15,999 nt of DNA from Hyphomicrobiales bacterium (GTDB taxonomy: Bacteria > Pseudomonadota > Alphaproteobacteria > Rhizobiales > Aestuariivirgaceae), in assembly GCA_025362535.1 (NCBI GenBank), contig JANYGE010000200.1, forward strand, positions 1-15,999, in the 5' to 3' direction. The position numbers and the translations under genes are program-made. How positions within the stretch are numbered: the stretch's first letter is position 1; every line of letters begins with the position of its first letter. Of this stretch, positions 1 to 7,766 are shown in pieces. The notes under the pieces are model-generated. The model searched no databases and was not told the DNA's origin. It saw only the letters and a list, made by a program, of their open reading frames with translations.

Positions 1-626
1 TCACGTCGCCTTTTGCCTTGGTCTTGGCCTATCTCACTTTCGGGGAAACAATTCGGCTGATGCAAGGTCTGGGCTTTGTCGCAATAGTTTTGGGCATCAT
101 GATTGCGATCCATTATCCTCGACACACTCAAGTCTCTGAAATCCTGCTTTCCCACATAAAACAAACTGATCTTGCGAAGTCTGAACCGTCTCGTCCGTCG
201 GCCATTGGTATTGTGCTGGGCGTAATCACGGCTTTCGGCCAGGCCCTTGGCAGCCTGTTTGCGCGCCCAGCTATGGCTTCAGGGGTTGAGCCTTTCGCCG
301 CGATGGCCGTTCGATTAGGATTGGCTGTGATCTTCTTTTGGGCCCTGCTTGTTCTGCCCTCGGTGCGTCACCAAACCAAACCCATTCAGAAAGCCGACCT
401 AGGAGTGGCAGTCATCTCAGCCTTCTTTGGTACAACATTAGGGATGACACTTTTGATGGGGGCATTGAAATCCGGCAATGTCGGCCTTGTTTCCACGCTC
501 TCATCAATGACGCCAATCGTTATTTTACCAATGGTGTGGTTGAGAACTAGACAGAGGCCTCGGGCCAATGCGTGGGCAGGAGCTGGGCTTGCCATCATCG
601 GGACCGCATTGATCAGCCTAGCTTAA
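1..626 (+). CDS. DMT/EamA-family membrane transporter, 5'-truncated by window edge
   Basis: The open frame is already running at base 3 and ends at TAA 624-626, so this is the last 207 residues of a protein normally near 300 residues. The first residues (SPFALVLAYLTFGE) match the end of a first EamA repeat, where a 'SPxxALLLAxLxLGE'-type segment is typical. After a hydrophilic linker a second repeat follows, with hydrophobic helices separated by short loops and an ending like 'GAGLAIIGTALI'. Members of the drug/metabolite transporter superfamily move small metabolites across the inner membrane; the substrate cannot be read from sequence. The TTG at 18-20 is not the true start. The gene points toward the convergent lacI-type gene and shows no link to the sugar operon. 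Family assignment is firm; function is open. Confidence 0.85.
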   Translation, partial: TSPFALVLAYLTFGETIRLMQGLGFVAIVLGIMIAIHYPRHTQVSEILLSHIKQTDLAKSEPSRPSAIGIVLGVITAFGQALGSLFARPAMASGVEPFAAMAVRLGLAVIFFWALLVLPSVRHQTKPIQKADLGVAVISAFFGTTLGMTLLMGALKSGNVGLVSTLSSMTPIVILPMVWLRTRQRPRANAWAGAGLAIIGTALISLA

Positions 627-636
627 GGCTCGCAAA

Positions 637-664
637 AAAGGCAAACTCGGTCAAACCTGCCTTT
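637..664 (-). terminator. Probable intrinsic terminator of the lacI-type gene
   Basis: Bases 637-643 (AAAGGCA) pair perfectly with 658-664 (TGCCTTT) around a 14-base loop. Read on the minus strand, the stem is followed directly by more T residues (TGCCTTTTTT), the form of an intrinsic terminator. It lies about 160 bases past the stop of the minus-strand regulator gene. It sits 10 bases after the stop of the plus-strand transporter, but on that strand no T-run follows the stem. The stem is short and not GC-rich, so strength is uncertain. Confidence 0.5.
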
Positions 665-824
665 GGTTGGTCGGCTGCTTTGAGTTAATTATGTCGATTC
701 TTCGATGTCCGCGTTAGGTCCGCTTGTCCGCAGGTGATGCGGAAGCTCAATTGGAAAAAGGCACAAACACGTGCATGACCGAGTTTATGGTTCAAGCAAA
801 CTATGGGGCCAGACAATAAACTGA

Positions 825-1850
825 TCAATGCTCTGGGATATTTTCTTTGAAGATCACTTGCAGGCGCGGCGGATGGACCTCGACCTGCTGGTTGCGGACA
901 GCGCTTTCGAGAATGTTCAATGCTTCACGCGCTTCAACGCGCGGGTTTTGGTCTATCACGGCATCAAGCGTTCCATCGAGCAGAAGCTCGCGTGCGCTGG
1001 GTGTTGCTTCATGACCAACGAGCACAATTTTGTGCTGCAAGTTACGCTCTTTGAGAGCTTTTGCGATACCGGGCGTGCCTGCACCGACATTGTAGATCGC
1101 CAACACATCTGGATGAGCATCGAGCAGGCTGCTCGCTTCATCATAGGCGCGATCTTCGTCATCCATAATTTCGCGTAACTGGATAACTTGGAGAGAAGGA
1201 GATTCTTCAGACAATATATTACGAAAGCCCATCTCCCGCTCTTCGTGGCCACGATAAGCCAAAGAACCCGTGAATAGGGCAACTTTACCATTGTCATTCG
1301 TGCCCAGAAATCGCCGCACGAGATAGCCCGCAAGCCGACCCGCAGCGCGATTGTCGATTCCCACATAAGCGATCCGCGAAACTTGATGGATATCTGAAAC
1401 GAGAGTGACCACTTTGATGTTGCGTGGCGCTAAGGCACGGATCGCCTCGCGCACACTGGGATGATCCAATGCAACAATGCCGAGGCCTTGAATATCTGGC
1501 CCTAAATTTCTGATTTCCCTGGTCAGCAATTCCGGATTGATACTGTCCAAAGGCGTAACCTGAACATCGATGCCCTCGCGACCTTTTGCTAACGATAAAA
1601 TGTTGTCGTGGAGCGTTCGGCTAAACTGGTTGGTCCCCACTGGCAGAATGAATTTCAACTTAACCGGCTCAAAGAATTTTCTTTGCGCAGTCTGATGATC
1701 AGAATCGGTCACGTAACCAATGCGACGGGCCGCTTCCAAAACGAGATTGAACGTGCGAGCTTTAACGCCAGGCCGGTTGTTCAGGACACGGTCAACGGTA
1801 GCTATGGAAACTCCAGCCGCTTGGGCTACTTCAACAATTGTTACCTTCAT
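825..1850 (-). CDS. LacI-family transcriptional regulator with ribose-binding-protein-like sensor domain
   Basis: A 341-residue DNA-binding regulator, the usual LacI-family length. Residues 3-26 form the helix-turn-helix (VTIVEVAQAAGVSIATVDRV), with 'TVDRVLN' in place of the commoner 'TVSRVLN'. The hinge-side segment 'VLEAARRIGYV' follows. Residues from about 65 to the end form a type-I periplasmic-binding-protein fold of the Peripla_BP_4 type ('VGIDNRAAGRLAGYLV', 'VGHEATPSARELL', 'LDAVIDQNP'), which binds sugars. I chose ATG 1850-1848 because it puts the HTH right at the N-terminus, as in the family. The frame is open further upstream to 1937, but that would add an unlikely tail. No strong ribosome-binding site precedes either start. 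The gene is divergent from the transport and catabolic operon and is very likely its local regulator; the effector is unknown. Confidence 0.9.
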   Translation of the reverse strand: MKVTIVEVAQAAGVSIATVDRVLNNRPGVKARTFNLVLEAARRIGYVTDSDHQTAQRKFFEPVKLKFILPVGTNQFSRTLHDNILSLAKGREGIDVQVTPLDSINPELLTREIRNLGPDIQGLGIVALDHPSVREAIRALAPRNIKVVTLVSDIHQVSRIAYVGIDNRAAGRLAGYLVRRFLGTNDNGKVALFTGSLAYRGHEEREMGFRNILSEESPSLQVIQLREIMDDEDRAYDEASSLLDAHPDVLAIYNVGAGTPGIAKALKERNLQHKIVLVGHEATPSARELLLDGTLDAVIDQNPRVEAREALNILESAVRNQQVEVHPPRLQVIFKENIPEH

Positions 1851-1987
1851 CACAGAACCGTGCACTACCCTCATTTTTGTTTTTAAGCCGTAAACACGCC
1901 GAGATACGTAACCACCCCAACCGAGTGAGTGATTCAATTTCAGGCATACAGCAGAAAACTGACTTTCCCCTCATCATTACCTATTCC

Positions 1988-2075
1988 CAAAACAAATCAA
2001 AACCAATCATTTTAAATACCTTCGACGATAAAACCATGCAAAATCCAACAAAATGATTGATTTTGATTTGTTTTG
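1988..2075. repeat. 26-bp near-perfect inverted repeat with helically phased TGAT words (probable operator array)
   Basis: Bases 1988-2013 are the reverse complement of 2050-2075 with one mismatch in 26 (C2003 opposite A2060); the arms are separated by 36 bases. In the right arm the word TGAT starts at 2054, 2064 and 2074, exactly one helical turn apart. The left arm has the mirrored ATCA at 1996 and 2006, also 10 bases apart. A repeated half-site on one face of the DNA suggests cooperative protein binding, with the two arms possibly joined by a loop. The LacI-type regulator next door is one candidate binder. However, tandem phased TTTTGAT-like repeats look more like DeoR-type than LacI-type operators, so another factor is possible. 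Confidence 0.55.
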
Positions 2076-2087
2076 ATCTTTTTAAGT

Positions 2088-2126
2088 ATTGACGTTGATT
2101 TCTTATTACGTCAATTTGAATCAACG
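2088..2126. promoter_or_regulatory. Overlapping short palindromes near the predicted operon promoter
   Basis: ATTGACGT (2088-2095) is the exact reverse complement of ACGTCAAT (2108-2115), with 12 bases between. CGTTGATT (2093-2100) is the exact reverse complement of AATCAACG (2119-2126), with 18 bases between. The two pairs share bases 2093-2095, so as hairpins they exclude each other. As DNA sites they could be alternative operators. A third palindrome, GACGTC, lies at 2129-2134. All sit between the long inverted repeat and the first gene, the right place for repression by the LacI-type protein. Confidence 0.4.
2089..2116 (+). promoter_or_regulatory. Tentative promoter of the ABC/catabolic operon
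   Basis: TTGACG at 2089-2094 is a good -35 hexamer. The best -10 at proper distance is TCAATT at 2111-2116 (16-base spacer), matching the consensus at only three of six positions. A weak -10 fits a regulated promoter, and the -35 lies inside the left half of a palindrome. A start site near 2122-2125 would leave a leader of roughly 45 bases before the first gene. Proposed from pattern only. Confidence 0.3.
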
Positions 2127-2167
2127 GAGACGTCAAAAAGAATTGATCTCCGAAAGGGAGGAACATC

Positions 2168-3778
2168 ATGAATTCATCTTTGAGGATGACTCGGCGTAAA
2201 CTTTTGACAACCAGCACAGCGGCTTTGAGCTTTGGTGCTGTCGCAACGGGTATCGGACCCCGCTTTATTCGTCCGGGGCGCGCCTTTGCAGCGGATAAAT
2301 TGGCGCAAGATATGGTTGGAGGCCCTACAGGATTTGACGGTGCAGAGCGCTACCAATATGGATCAGCCACACCAGAATCCCGTGCGATTGAGGCAGCCAA
2401 GGCCATTAAAGCTGCTGGCGGGCCTTCGAAAATCGTGCTTGCTCTTTCTGATGGTTCCATTGGCCAAATCGCCAAGCCCTTTCCCGATGGTGCTCCTTCG
2501 GTAAAAGATCTGTGGGAAAAGGAAACTGGTATCACGTTGGAAATTGTTGGCGTCCCTAATGGCCAGGAATTTACCAAAACAATGCAGGATATTTCCACCA
2601 AAGGCGGCGCTTATGACATCTACGCCGTGGAATGGAACCGCTTAGGCGACTTGGCTGAAACTGGTGGCATTGCCAATCTTGATGAATATGTGGCCAAGCA
2701 TAAGCCAGAATGGGACGATCCAGAACGGGGCTATATCAACGGTCAACAAGGCGTGTCGCTTCTCAACCAATATCGTGGTTCAACTTATGGCGTGTCGCTC
2801 GACGGCGATTTCCAGACTTGGGTTTACCGCACAGATCTGTTCAACGATGAGGCCGAGAAAAAAGCATTCAAGGAAAAGACTGGCCGCGATCTTGCGCCGC
2901 CCAAGACTTGGAAGCAGCTTGACGAAACGGCAGCTTATTTCTATCGGCCAGACAAAGGCTTGTTCGGCTCCACTGACTTGCGCAATCAGGGTTGGGGCTA
3001 TACCAACTGGTATCAACGCTTCACATCCATGGGCAACCCCAATCAGTACCTTTTCGGAGATGATGGGAGCCCACTGATCAATTCGCAAGCGGGCATTGCA
3101 GCGACCACAGAATATAGGGACTCGCTCTCCTACAAATCACCCGATGCAATTTCATGGGGCTGGGCAGAGCAATATGGAAACTTTGCTAAAGCAGGCGCTG
3201 CGATGACATGTGCCTTCTCCAACTTGCCGAAGTTTCTCGATAATGCGGCCAATAAAGACTCACTTGTAACAGGTAAGATTGGTTCAATGTTGCCGCCTGG
3301 TCGTGAGATCGATGGCAAGCTGATCAGCCGCTCAGTGTTGTGGTATAATCTCTCAGCTACAGTTTCGATCCAAGCCAAGAATCCAGAGCTTTGTTACCTG
3401 TTACTGCAATGGCTGGGCTCCAGCCGCATCTATGCTTGGATGACGGCAAATCCAGGCGGCTACTTTGATCCATTCCACATCTCGGATTTCTCCGATCCGC
3501 TGGTGCGCCAGACTTATCATGCCTACCACATGGATGTGGTGCGTGAGACTGTGAAGCGCACGGTTCCGACGATCAACTATCCGGGTGCTACTGCTTTCCA
3601 CAATGCGTTAGATGAAAATCTGGTGGCCACTCTCACAAAGGCCAAAACGCCTGAACAGGCAATGGCGGACACAGAAACAGAGTGGAAAAAGATTGCGCGG
3701 CGCACAGGTGAAGACAAGTTGCTGGAAGCCATTAAGGCTAACAAGGCAGCGTGGCCCACACTCACCGATACCATGTGA
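2168..3778 (+). CDS. ABC importer solute-binding protein (family 1), Tat-exported
   Basis: A 536-residue periplasmic binding protein that would deliver a sugar or polyol-like ligand to the permeases encoded next. Residues 8-14 (TRRKLLT) are a twin-arginine motif. A hydrophobic stretch of about 17-30 and a likely cleavage after AFA (residue 41) follow, so export should go through Tat in folded form. No lipobox cysteine is seen. The mature part has the SBP_bac_1 layout, with 'DIYAVEWNRLGDLAETGGIANLDEYV' in the first lobe and hinge and second-lobe segments further on. It is about 100 residues longer than common CUT1 binding proteins. GGGAGG at 2156-2161, six bases before ATG 2168, is a strong ribosome-binding site, in keeping with high expression. 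An alternative start at Met7 (2186) would still keep the RR motif. The ligand is not predictable from sequence. Confidence 0.9.
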   Translation: MNSSLRMTRRKLLTTSTAALSFGAVATGIGPRFIRPGRAFAADKLAQDMVGGPTGFDGAERYQYGSATPESRAIEAAKAIKAAGGPSKIVLALSDGSIGQIAKPFPDGAPSVKDLWEKETGITLEIVGVPNGQEFTKTMQDISTKGGAYDIYAVEWNRLGDLAETGGIANLDEYVAKHKPEWDDPERGYINGQQGVSLLNQYRGSTYGVSLDGDFQTWVYRTDLFNDEAEKKAFKEKTGRDLAPPKTWKQLDETAAYFYRPDKGLFGSTDLRNQGWGYTNWYQRFTSMGNPNQYLFGDDGSPLINSQAGIAATTEYRDSLSYKSPDAISWGWAEQYGNFAKAGAAMTCAFSNLPKFLDNAANKDSLVTGKIGSMLPPGREIDGKLISRSVLWYNLSATVSIQAKNPELCYLLLQWLGSSRIYAWMTANPGGYFDPFHISDFSDPLVRQTYHAYHMDVVRETVKRTVPTINYPGATAFHNALDENLVATLTKAKTPEQAMADTETEWKKIARRTGEDKLLEAIKANKAAWPTLTDTM

Positions 3779-3785
3779 CGAAAAC

Positions 3786-3824
3786 AAGGAGCGCGTGGCG
3801 TTACTTTTAAACTGCGCGTTCCTT
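3786..3824 (+). terminator. Intercistronic hairpin after the binding-protein gene (attenuator or mRNA stabiliser)
   Basis: AAGGAGCGCG (3786-3795) pairs with CGCGTTCCTT (3815-3824) over ten positions, nine Watson-Crick and one G-U, around a 19-base loop. The sequence TTTTGGATTTTT follows. The hairpin lies in the 59-base gap between the binding-protein gene and the first permease. In many ABC import operons a stem-loop at this place lowers permease expression or protects the 3' end of the binding-protein message, so that the binding protein is made in excess. Here it may act as a partial terminator because of the T-rich tail. Confidence 0.5.
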
Positions 3825-3837
3825 TTGGATTTTTGTA

Positions 3838-4698
3838 ATGAAGAAATCAATTCCCTTTGAAGTTTTTCGCTATGCGATGATCGCGTTGGCGCTGGTGGTG
3901 GCCTTGATCCCCATTGCTTGGATGGCCTCTATGGCTTTCAAGCCTGTTGGCGAATGGTCCGCCACGGGAGCAGATCTCACATGGTGGCCCAAGCATCCAA
4001 CGCTATTTAATTTCAATTTTATATTTGGTCAATCTGATACAAGTCTGATTGTTGCTCTTGAGAAGACGGCAGCCAAGCCAATTCTTGCCTCACTTCTTTC
4101 TTCAATTTTTGGTACCCTCATTGCGATCTCGGCGGGTACGGCTGCGGCCTATGGGCTTTCGCGTTTTGGTGCTGGCAAAAACCTGCCTTTGGCCCTGATC
4201 CAGCTTCGGATTTTTCCACCAATGGCTGTGATGATCCCCGTCATGATCATGTGGGCATTTCTCCGCCTCAATGACACGTGGTTCGGCTTGGCATTGGTTT
4301 ATGGCATCGTCACGCTACCTTTTGCCTTTTGGTTGATGAAAACTTTTTTTGATGACATGCCGCGCGAGATTGAAGAGGCAGCCTTGGTTGAAGGTTGTTC
4401 GCGCTGGCGTGTATTCACGCGTATTACTTTGCCTATGATGCGTGCGCCACTCGCTAGTGCAGCCCTGTTTGTATTTATCATGAACTGGTCTGACTATCTG
4501 ATTGCCTTGCTGCTCACTTCGCGTGAATGGGTGACAATACCAGTCTATATGGCCTCACTCTCTTCCAGCATGACAGGACAGCTCTATGGCGCTAAAGCGG
4601 CTCTAGGGTTGATAGCAGCCATACCACCGCTTGTCCTTGGAATTGCCATCCAGAAACATCTGGTGCGTGGCCTCACATTTGGAGCGCTCAAACAATGA
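3838..4698 (+). CDS. ABC importer permease, MalG-like (CUT1 family)
   Basis: A 286-residue inner-membrane permease. A first helix at about residues 12-32 is followed by a periplasmic loop, then a block of membrane segments from about 75 onward. The cytoplasmic EAA loop lies at about 179-198 ([15 protein letters not shown] followed by ITLP) and docks on the ATPases. The short C-terminal tail ([12 protein letters not shown]) is typical of MalG-type proteins. The start ATG at 3838 has only a poor ribosome-binding site (GGAT about ten bases upstream), which with the preceding hairpin suggests lower output than the binding protein. It overlaps the next permease by four bases (ATGA). Here the MalG-type gene precedes the MalF-type gene, the reverse of the common order. 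Confidence 0.9.
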   Translation: MKKSIPFEVFRYAMIALALVVALIPIAWMASMAFKPVGEWSATGADLTWWPKHPTLFNFNFIFGQSDTSLIVALEKTAAKPILASLLSSIFGTLIAISAGTAAAYGLSRFGAGKNLPLALIQLRIFPPMAVMIPVMIMWAFLRLNDTWFGLALVYGIVTLPFAFWLMKTFFDDMPREIEEAALVEGCSRWRVFTRITLPMMRAPLASAALFVFIMNWSDYLIALLLTSREWVTIPVYMASLSSSMTGQLYGAKAALGLIAAIPPLVLGIAIQKHLVRGLTFGALKQ

Positions 4699-5618
4699 GT
4701 GGCGCTTCGCTCCAACCAGACTCTGCAAAACAGGCCGCAAGTCTTGGCTTTAAGCTAACACTGCCGGCACAGCTTCTGGTCCTCTTCATCGCGGTGTTCC
4801 CAACTCTGATGCAGATCTACATTAGTCTGACCGATTGGTCGCCGCTTTCAGGTGCAAATTGGTGGATGGCCTATGGTTTCTGGAACAACTTCGCCAATTA
4901 TTTTGATCTTCTCCAAGACGGTCGTTTTTGGGGAGCCCTCAGGCGCACGGGTTTGGTGATGTTGGTGTGTGTTCCAGCTGAGTTCCTGCTTGGACTTGCC
5001 CTTGCCACGCTCTTTGTCGATGAATTCCGTGGCAAAAAGATTTTTTACTCTATCCTGCTTATGCCGATGATGGTTGTGCCAGCAGTTGCGGGTTACATGT
5101 TCTATATGTTGTTCCAGTCGACGGGTCCGATCAATCATATCCTGTCAACACTTACAGGATCCACAGTCAGCATTGCGTGGCTGTCAGACACCACATACGC
5201 AATGATTGCCGTGATGATTGCCGACATTTGGCAATGGACACCATTGATGTTCCTGATCCTGCTCGCGGGTCTTGCGGGTGTTCCTGAGGATCAGATTAAA
5301 GCTGCTACGCTTTTGGGAGCCAGTGCAAGGCAGCGCTTTATCACCATTGTTATCCCGCGCATGAAAACCATCATGATTATCGCGTTGTCGATCCGGCTGA
5401 TCGAAAACTTCAAGATATTCGATACGCTCTACATTATGACGGGTGGCGGGCCTGGCACAGCCACGGAAACGATTTCTGTCTATTTCTACAAAGTCACTAC
5501 TCAAGATCTTATCTGGGGTTATGTCGCGGCCTTGGCCTTGTTCATTTTGGTCGTGCTGTCTGTTGTTGCGGTCTATGCGATGAAACGTCTCGCACTCGCC
5601 ATAGAGGTTGCGGCATGA
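4695..5618 (+). CDS. ABC importer permease, MalF/UgpA-like (CUT1 family)
   Basis: A 307-residue inner-membrane protein that pairs with the MalG-like permease to form the transport channel. A first helix at about 24-44 is followed by a periplasmic stretch ('[10 protein letters not shown]') and five further predicted membrane segments. The EAA-type loop begins at residue 198 ([18 protein letters not shown] then IVIPRM); the first E of the EAA core is replaced by K, but the GA...Q.F positions are kept. '[19 protein letters not shown]' is a classic MalF-class segment before the last helix. The start overlaps the previous stop by four bases (ATGA), with GGAG at 4681-4684 upstream. The stop again overlaps the next start by four bases, implying translational coupling and near-equal production of both permeases. 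Confidence 0.92.
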   Translation: MSGASLQPDSAKQAASLGFKLTLPAQLLVLFIAVFPTLMQIYISLTDWSPLSGANWWMAYGFWNNFANYFDLLQDGRFWGALRRTGLVMLVCVPAEFLLGLALATLFVDEFRGKKIFYSILLMPMMVVPAVAGYMFYMLFQSTGPINHILSTLTGSTVSIAWLSDTTYAMIAVMIADIWQWTPLMFLILLAGLAGVPEDQIKAATLLGASARQRFITIVIPRMKTIMIIALSIRLIENFKIFDTLYIMTGGGPGTATETISVYFYKVTTQDLIWGYVAALALFILVVLSVVAVYAMKRLALAIEVAA

Positions 5619-6715
5619 GCGCCATACACCTTCGCAATCTGGTGAAACGTTTCGGCGCTTTTACCGCTCTGAAGACCATGGATCTCGATATTGCCGATGG
5701 TGAGTTTATGGCCATTCTCGGACCTTCCGGCTGTGGCAAATCCACAACCATGAATATGATTGCAGGTCTGGAGGAGCCCTCCTCCGGCTCCATCCATTTT
5801 AGCGACCGTGACATGGCGGGTGTGCCTATGGGAAAACGTAATGTCGGTTTCGTATTCCAGAACTATGCCATCTTCACCCATATGACAGTACGTCAAAACC
5901 TGGCTTATGGTCCCACTATGCAGCGTGCCCAGACTGCAGAAGTAAATAAAAAAGTGGCCGAGATGGCAGATTTTCTGCAACTTACTGAGTTGTTAGATCG
6001 CAAGGCCGACAAGCTTTCGGTGAACATTTTACAACGTGTGGCGATCGGCAGGTCAGCTATTCTTAAACCCGCGATCTTTCTGCTCGATGAACCCCTGTCA
6101 AATGTTGATGCAGCATTCCGAGCAGTAATGCGCACCGAGCTCAAACAGCTACAACGGCAGTTCAAGCAGACCATGGTCTATGTGACCCATGATCAGCTGG
6201 AAGCGATGACGATGGCGGACAGGATTGCTGTGATGGATCACGGCGTATTGCAGCAAGTTGGTACACCACTCGAAGTCTACAACAACCCTGTCAACACATT
6301 CGTTGCCACTTTCATTGGTTCACCTGGGATGAATCTTGTTAAAGGAACGCCCACCGAAACCAAACAGGGCCTGCGGATTAACTTGGGAGCAATTGGCAAA
6401 TCGCCGATCCTTCCACCAGCGCTGGCTTCAAATCTCAAAAGCCGCAACAGCGAAGTATGGTACGGATTCAGACCAGAGAATATTACGGTTGGTACGAAGG
6501 CCGATGACCTTTCTCTTCCAATTACATTTACCGAACGCATTGGCGCACGGACTATTGTGCATCTTGGCGAAGGCCTTTCGATGAAGGCCGTGTTTGACAA
6601 TGAGACGCCCGTGACTGTTGGCAAAACTTTGAATTTCACATTGAAGCCTGAACATGTACTGCTTTTTGATGGAACAAGCGGTGTGCGAATTGGCATGGAG
6701 GCTGCTCATGGCTGA
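5615..6715 (+). CDS. ABC importer ATPase 1 (MalK-like) with degenerate signature motif
   Basis: A 366-residue cytoplasmic ATPase. Visible in order: Walker A GPSGCGKST (36-44), Q-loop Gln82 (FVFQNYAIF), signature at 134-138, Walker B with Asp158 and catalytic Glu159 (FLLDEP), D-loop SNVDA (162-166), and an H-loop in 'VYVTHDQLEAMTMADR'. The C-terminal part (about 240-366) is an MalK-type OB/TOBE regulatory domain ('WYGFRPENITV'). The ABC signature, normally LSGGQ, reads LSVNI here (nt 6014-6028), followed by a normal QRVAIGR. Both glycines of the motif are therefore missing, while Walker A and B are intact. This protein should bind and hydrolyse ATP only when its own Walker motifs face the good signature of ATPase 2. 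It overlaps the preceding gene by four bases and the next by eight. Confidence 0.93.
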   Translation: MSAIHLRNLVKRFGAFTALKTMDLDIADGEFMAILGPSGCGKSTTMNMIAGLEEPSSGSIHFSDRDMAGVPMGKRNVGFVFQNYAIFTHMTVRQNLAYGPTMQRAQTAEVNKKVAEMADFLQLTELLDRKADKLSVNILQRVAIGRSAILKPAIFLLDEPLSNVDAAFRAVMRTELKQLQRQFKQTMVYVTHDQLEAMTMADRIAVMDHGVLQQVGTPLEVYNNPVNTFVATFIGSPGMNLVKGTPTETKQGLRINLGAIGKSPILPPALASNLKSRNSEVWYGFRPENITVGTKADDLSLPITFTERIGARTIVHLGEGLSMKAVFDNETPVTVGKTLNFTLKPEHVLLFDGTSGVRIGMEAAHG

Positions 6716-7766
6716 GATTGCCTTCCGCAACGTCTCCAAACGCTATGGCAAAACCTTGGCATTAGATGATGTGTCTTTCACGGTGAAGGACAATGCGTTC
6801 TTCTGTTTGTTCGGACCACCGCTCTCGGGCAAGACAACTATTTTGCGAATCCTCCTTGGACTTGAAACTCCCGACAGTGGTGAAGTGTTGATCGATGGCC
6901 AGTCTGTTAACCGATTGGGACCAGGTGAGCGCAATATCGCAATGGTATTCCAGAATCTCGCTCTCTTCCCGCACATGTCGGCAAAGGAAAATGTCATCTT
7001 CCCGCTGGTCGAGCGCAACATGGCTCAAAAGGATATTGAGGAACGCCTTAATGATGTGTCGAAGAAGCTGCACATCACCCATATTTTGCATAAGCCTCCG
7101 AGCCAGCTCTCGGGCGGAGAGCGGCAGCGCGTTGCCATTGCCCGCGCCTTGGTGCGCGATCCCGTTGCCTGCCTGATGGATGATCCTATCTCAGCGCTGG
7201 ATGCGCGCTTGCGTGAGTCAACCCGCGTAGAACTAAAGCGGATACAGCGAGAGCTAGGTCGCACTCTAATCTACGTAACGCATGACCAAGAAGAAGCCAT
7301 GTCAGTGGCTGACACCATGGCAATTCTGGTGGATGGACAAATTAAACAAATTGGCACACCAGATGAAATCTACCGCAAGCCCGCCAACATTGCAGTGGCG
7401 CGATTACTGGGTTCACCTGCGATCAATCTGCTGGTGCCGAATAATGATCATCAGACTGTGAGTTTTGCGGAAGGTTCTTTGCTGCTGCCAGTCAAGACAC
7501 TTCCAAACGACGCGAAAACCATTGGCATCAGGCCGGAAGACCTGAAAGTGGCCCATTGGGATTCAAAGCAAAAAGGAAAACCAGCTTCAGTTTTCCAGAC
7601 AGAACCTTTAGGTGGAACAACGGTGCTCACCTTAGAGGCCGGCGATGTGCGCCTCAAAGCCCTGCTCCGCGGCCAACCAGACTTTAAGCCGCACATGCTT
7701 GTGGCCCTTTCCTGCGATCCGGCGCGTGCACATTATTTCGATTCCTCAGGAAAGGTGCTGCAATGA
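6708..7766 (+). CDS. ABC importer ATPase 2 (MalK-like) with Asp in place of the catalytic Glu
   Basis: A 352-residue cytoplasmic ATPase. Walker A is the unusual but complete GPPLSGKTT (36-44). The Q-loop Gln82, a perfect signature LSGGE (134-138), D-loop SALDA and an H-loop in 'IYVTHDQEEAMSVAD' are present. Walker B reads CLMDDP, so the catalytic glutamate after the Walker B aspartate is Asp159 (nt 7182-7184). A TOBE-like domain follows ('GIRPEDLKVAHW'). The start at 6708 is chosen because GGAGG at 6697-6701 lies six bases upstream and 'MAEIAFRNVSKRYGK' is the normal N-terminus; the longer frame from 6654 lacks family similarity. It overlaps ATPase 1 by eight bases. Two distinct ATPases in one CUT1 operon point to a heterodimer rather than a MalK homodimer. 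Confidence 0.93.
   Translation: MAEIAFRNVSKRYGKTLALDDVSFTVKDNAFFCLFGPPLSGKTTILRILLGLETPDSGEVLIDGQSVNRLGPGERNIAMVFQNLALFPHMSAKENVIFPLVERNMAQKDIEERLNDVSKKLHITHILHKPPSQLSGGERQRVAIARALVRDPVACLMDDPISALDARLRESTRVELKRIQRELGRTLIYVTHDQEEAMSVADTMAILVDGQIKQIGTPDEIYRKPANIAVARLLGSPAINLLVPNNDHQTVSFAEGSLLLPVKTLPNDAKTIGIRPEDLKVAHWDSKQKGKPASVFQTEPLGGTTVLTLEAGDVRLKALLRGQPDFKPHMLVALSCDPARAHYFDSSGKVLQ

Larger units (their letters stand above)
1851..2167. promoter_or_regulatory. Divergent intergenic control region between lacI-type gene and ABC operon
   Basis: These 317 bases hold no convincing gene. They are strongly AT-rich compared with both flanks from about 1985 to 2120. They contain a long inverted repeat (1988-2013 with 2050-2075) and two overlapping shorter ones (2088-2115 and 2093-2126). 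The word TTGATT or its complement AATCAA recurs throughout. This is where the promoters of both divergent genes and the operators of the regulator should lie. I found no convincing -35/-10 pair for the minus-strand regulator gene. Confidence 0.7.

Noticed and set aside
728..751. Hairpin in the gap between the transporter and the regulator (GCTT/AAGC plus TCCGC/GCGGA)
   Set aside because: The stem is imperfect with a bulged G and no T-run follows on either strand. The terminator at 637-664 is the better candidate.
1851..1937. N-terminal extension of the LacI-type protein to 1937
   Set aside because: It would place 29 unrelated residues before the helix-turn-helix, and no ribosome-binding site supports it. 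The family normally starts a few residues before the HTH.
2168..7766. Naming the importer as the rhizobial glycerol transporter (glpVSTPQ type) because it has two ATPases
   Set aside because: Gene order differs, no glycerol kinase or glpD is nearby, and the neighbouring sugar enzymes point to another substrate. Two ATPases alone are not specific.
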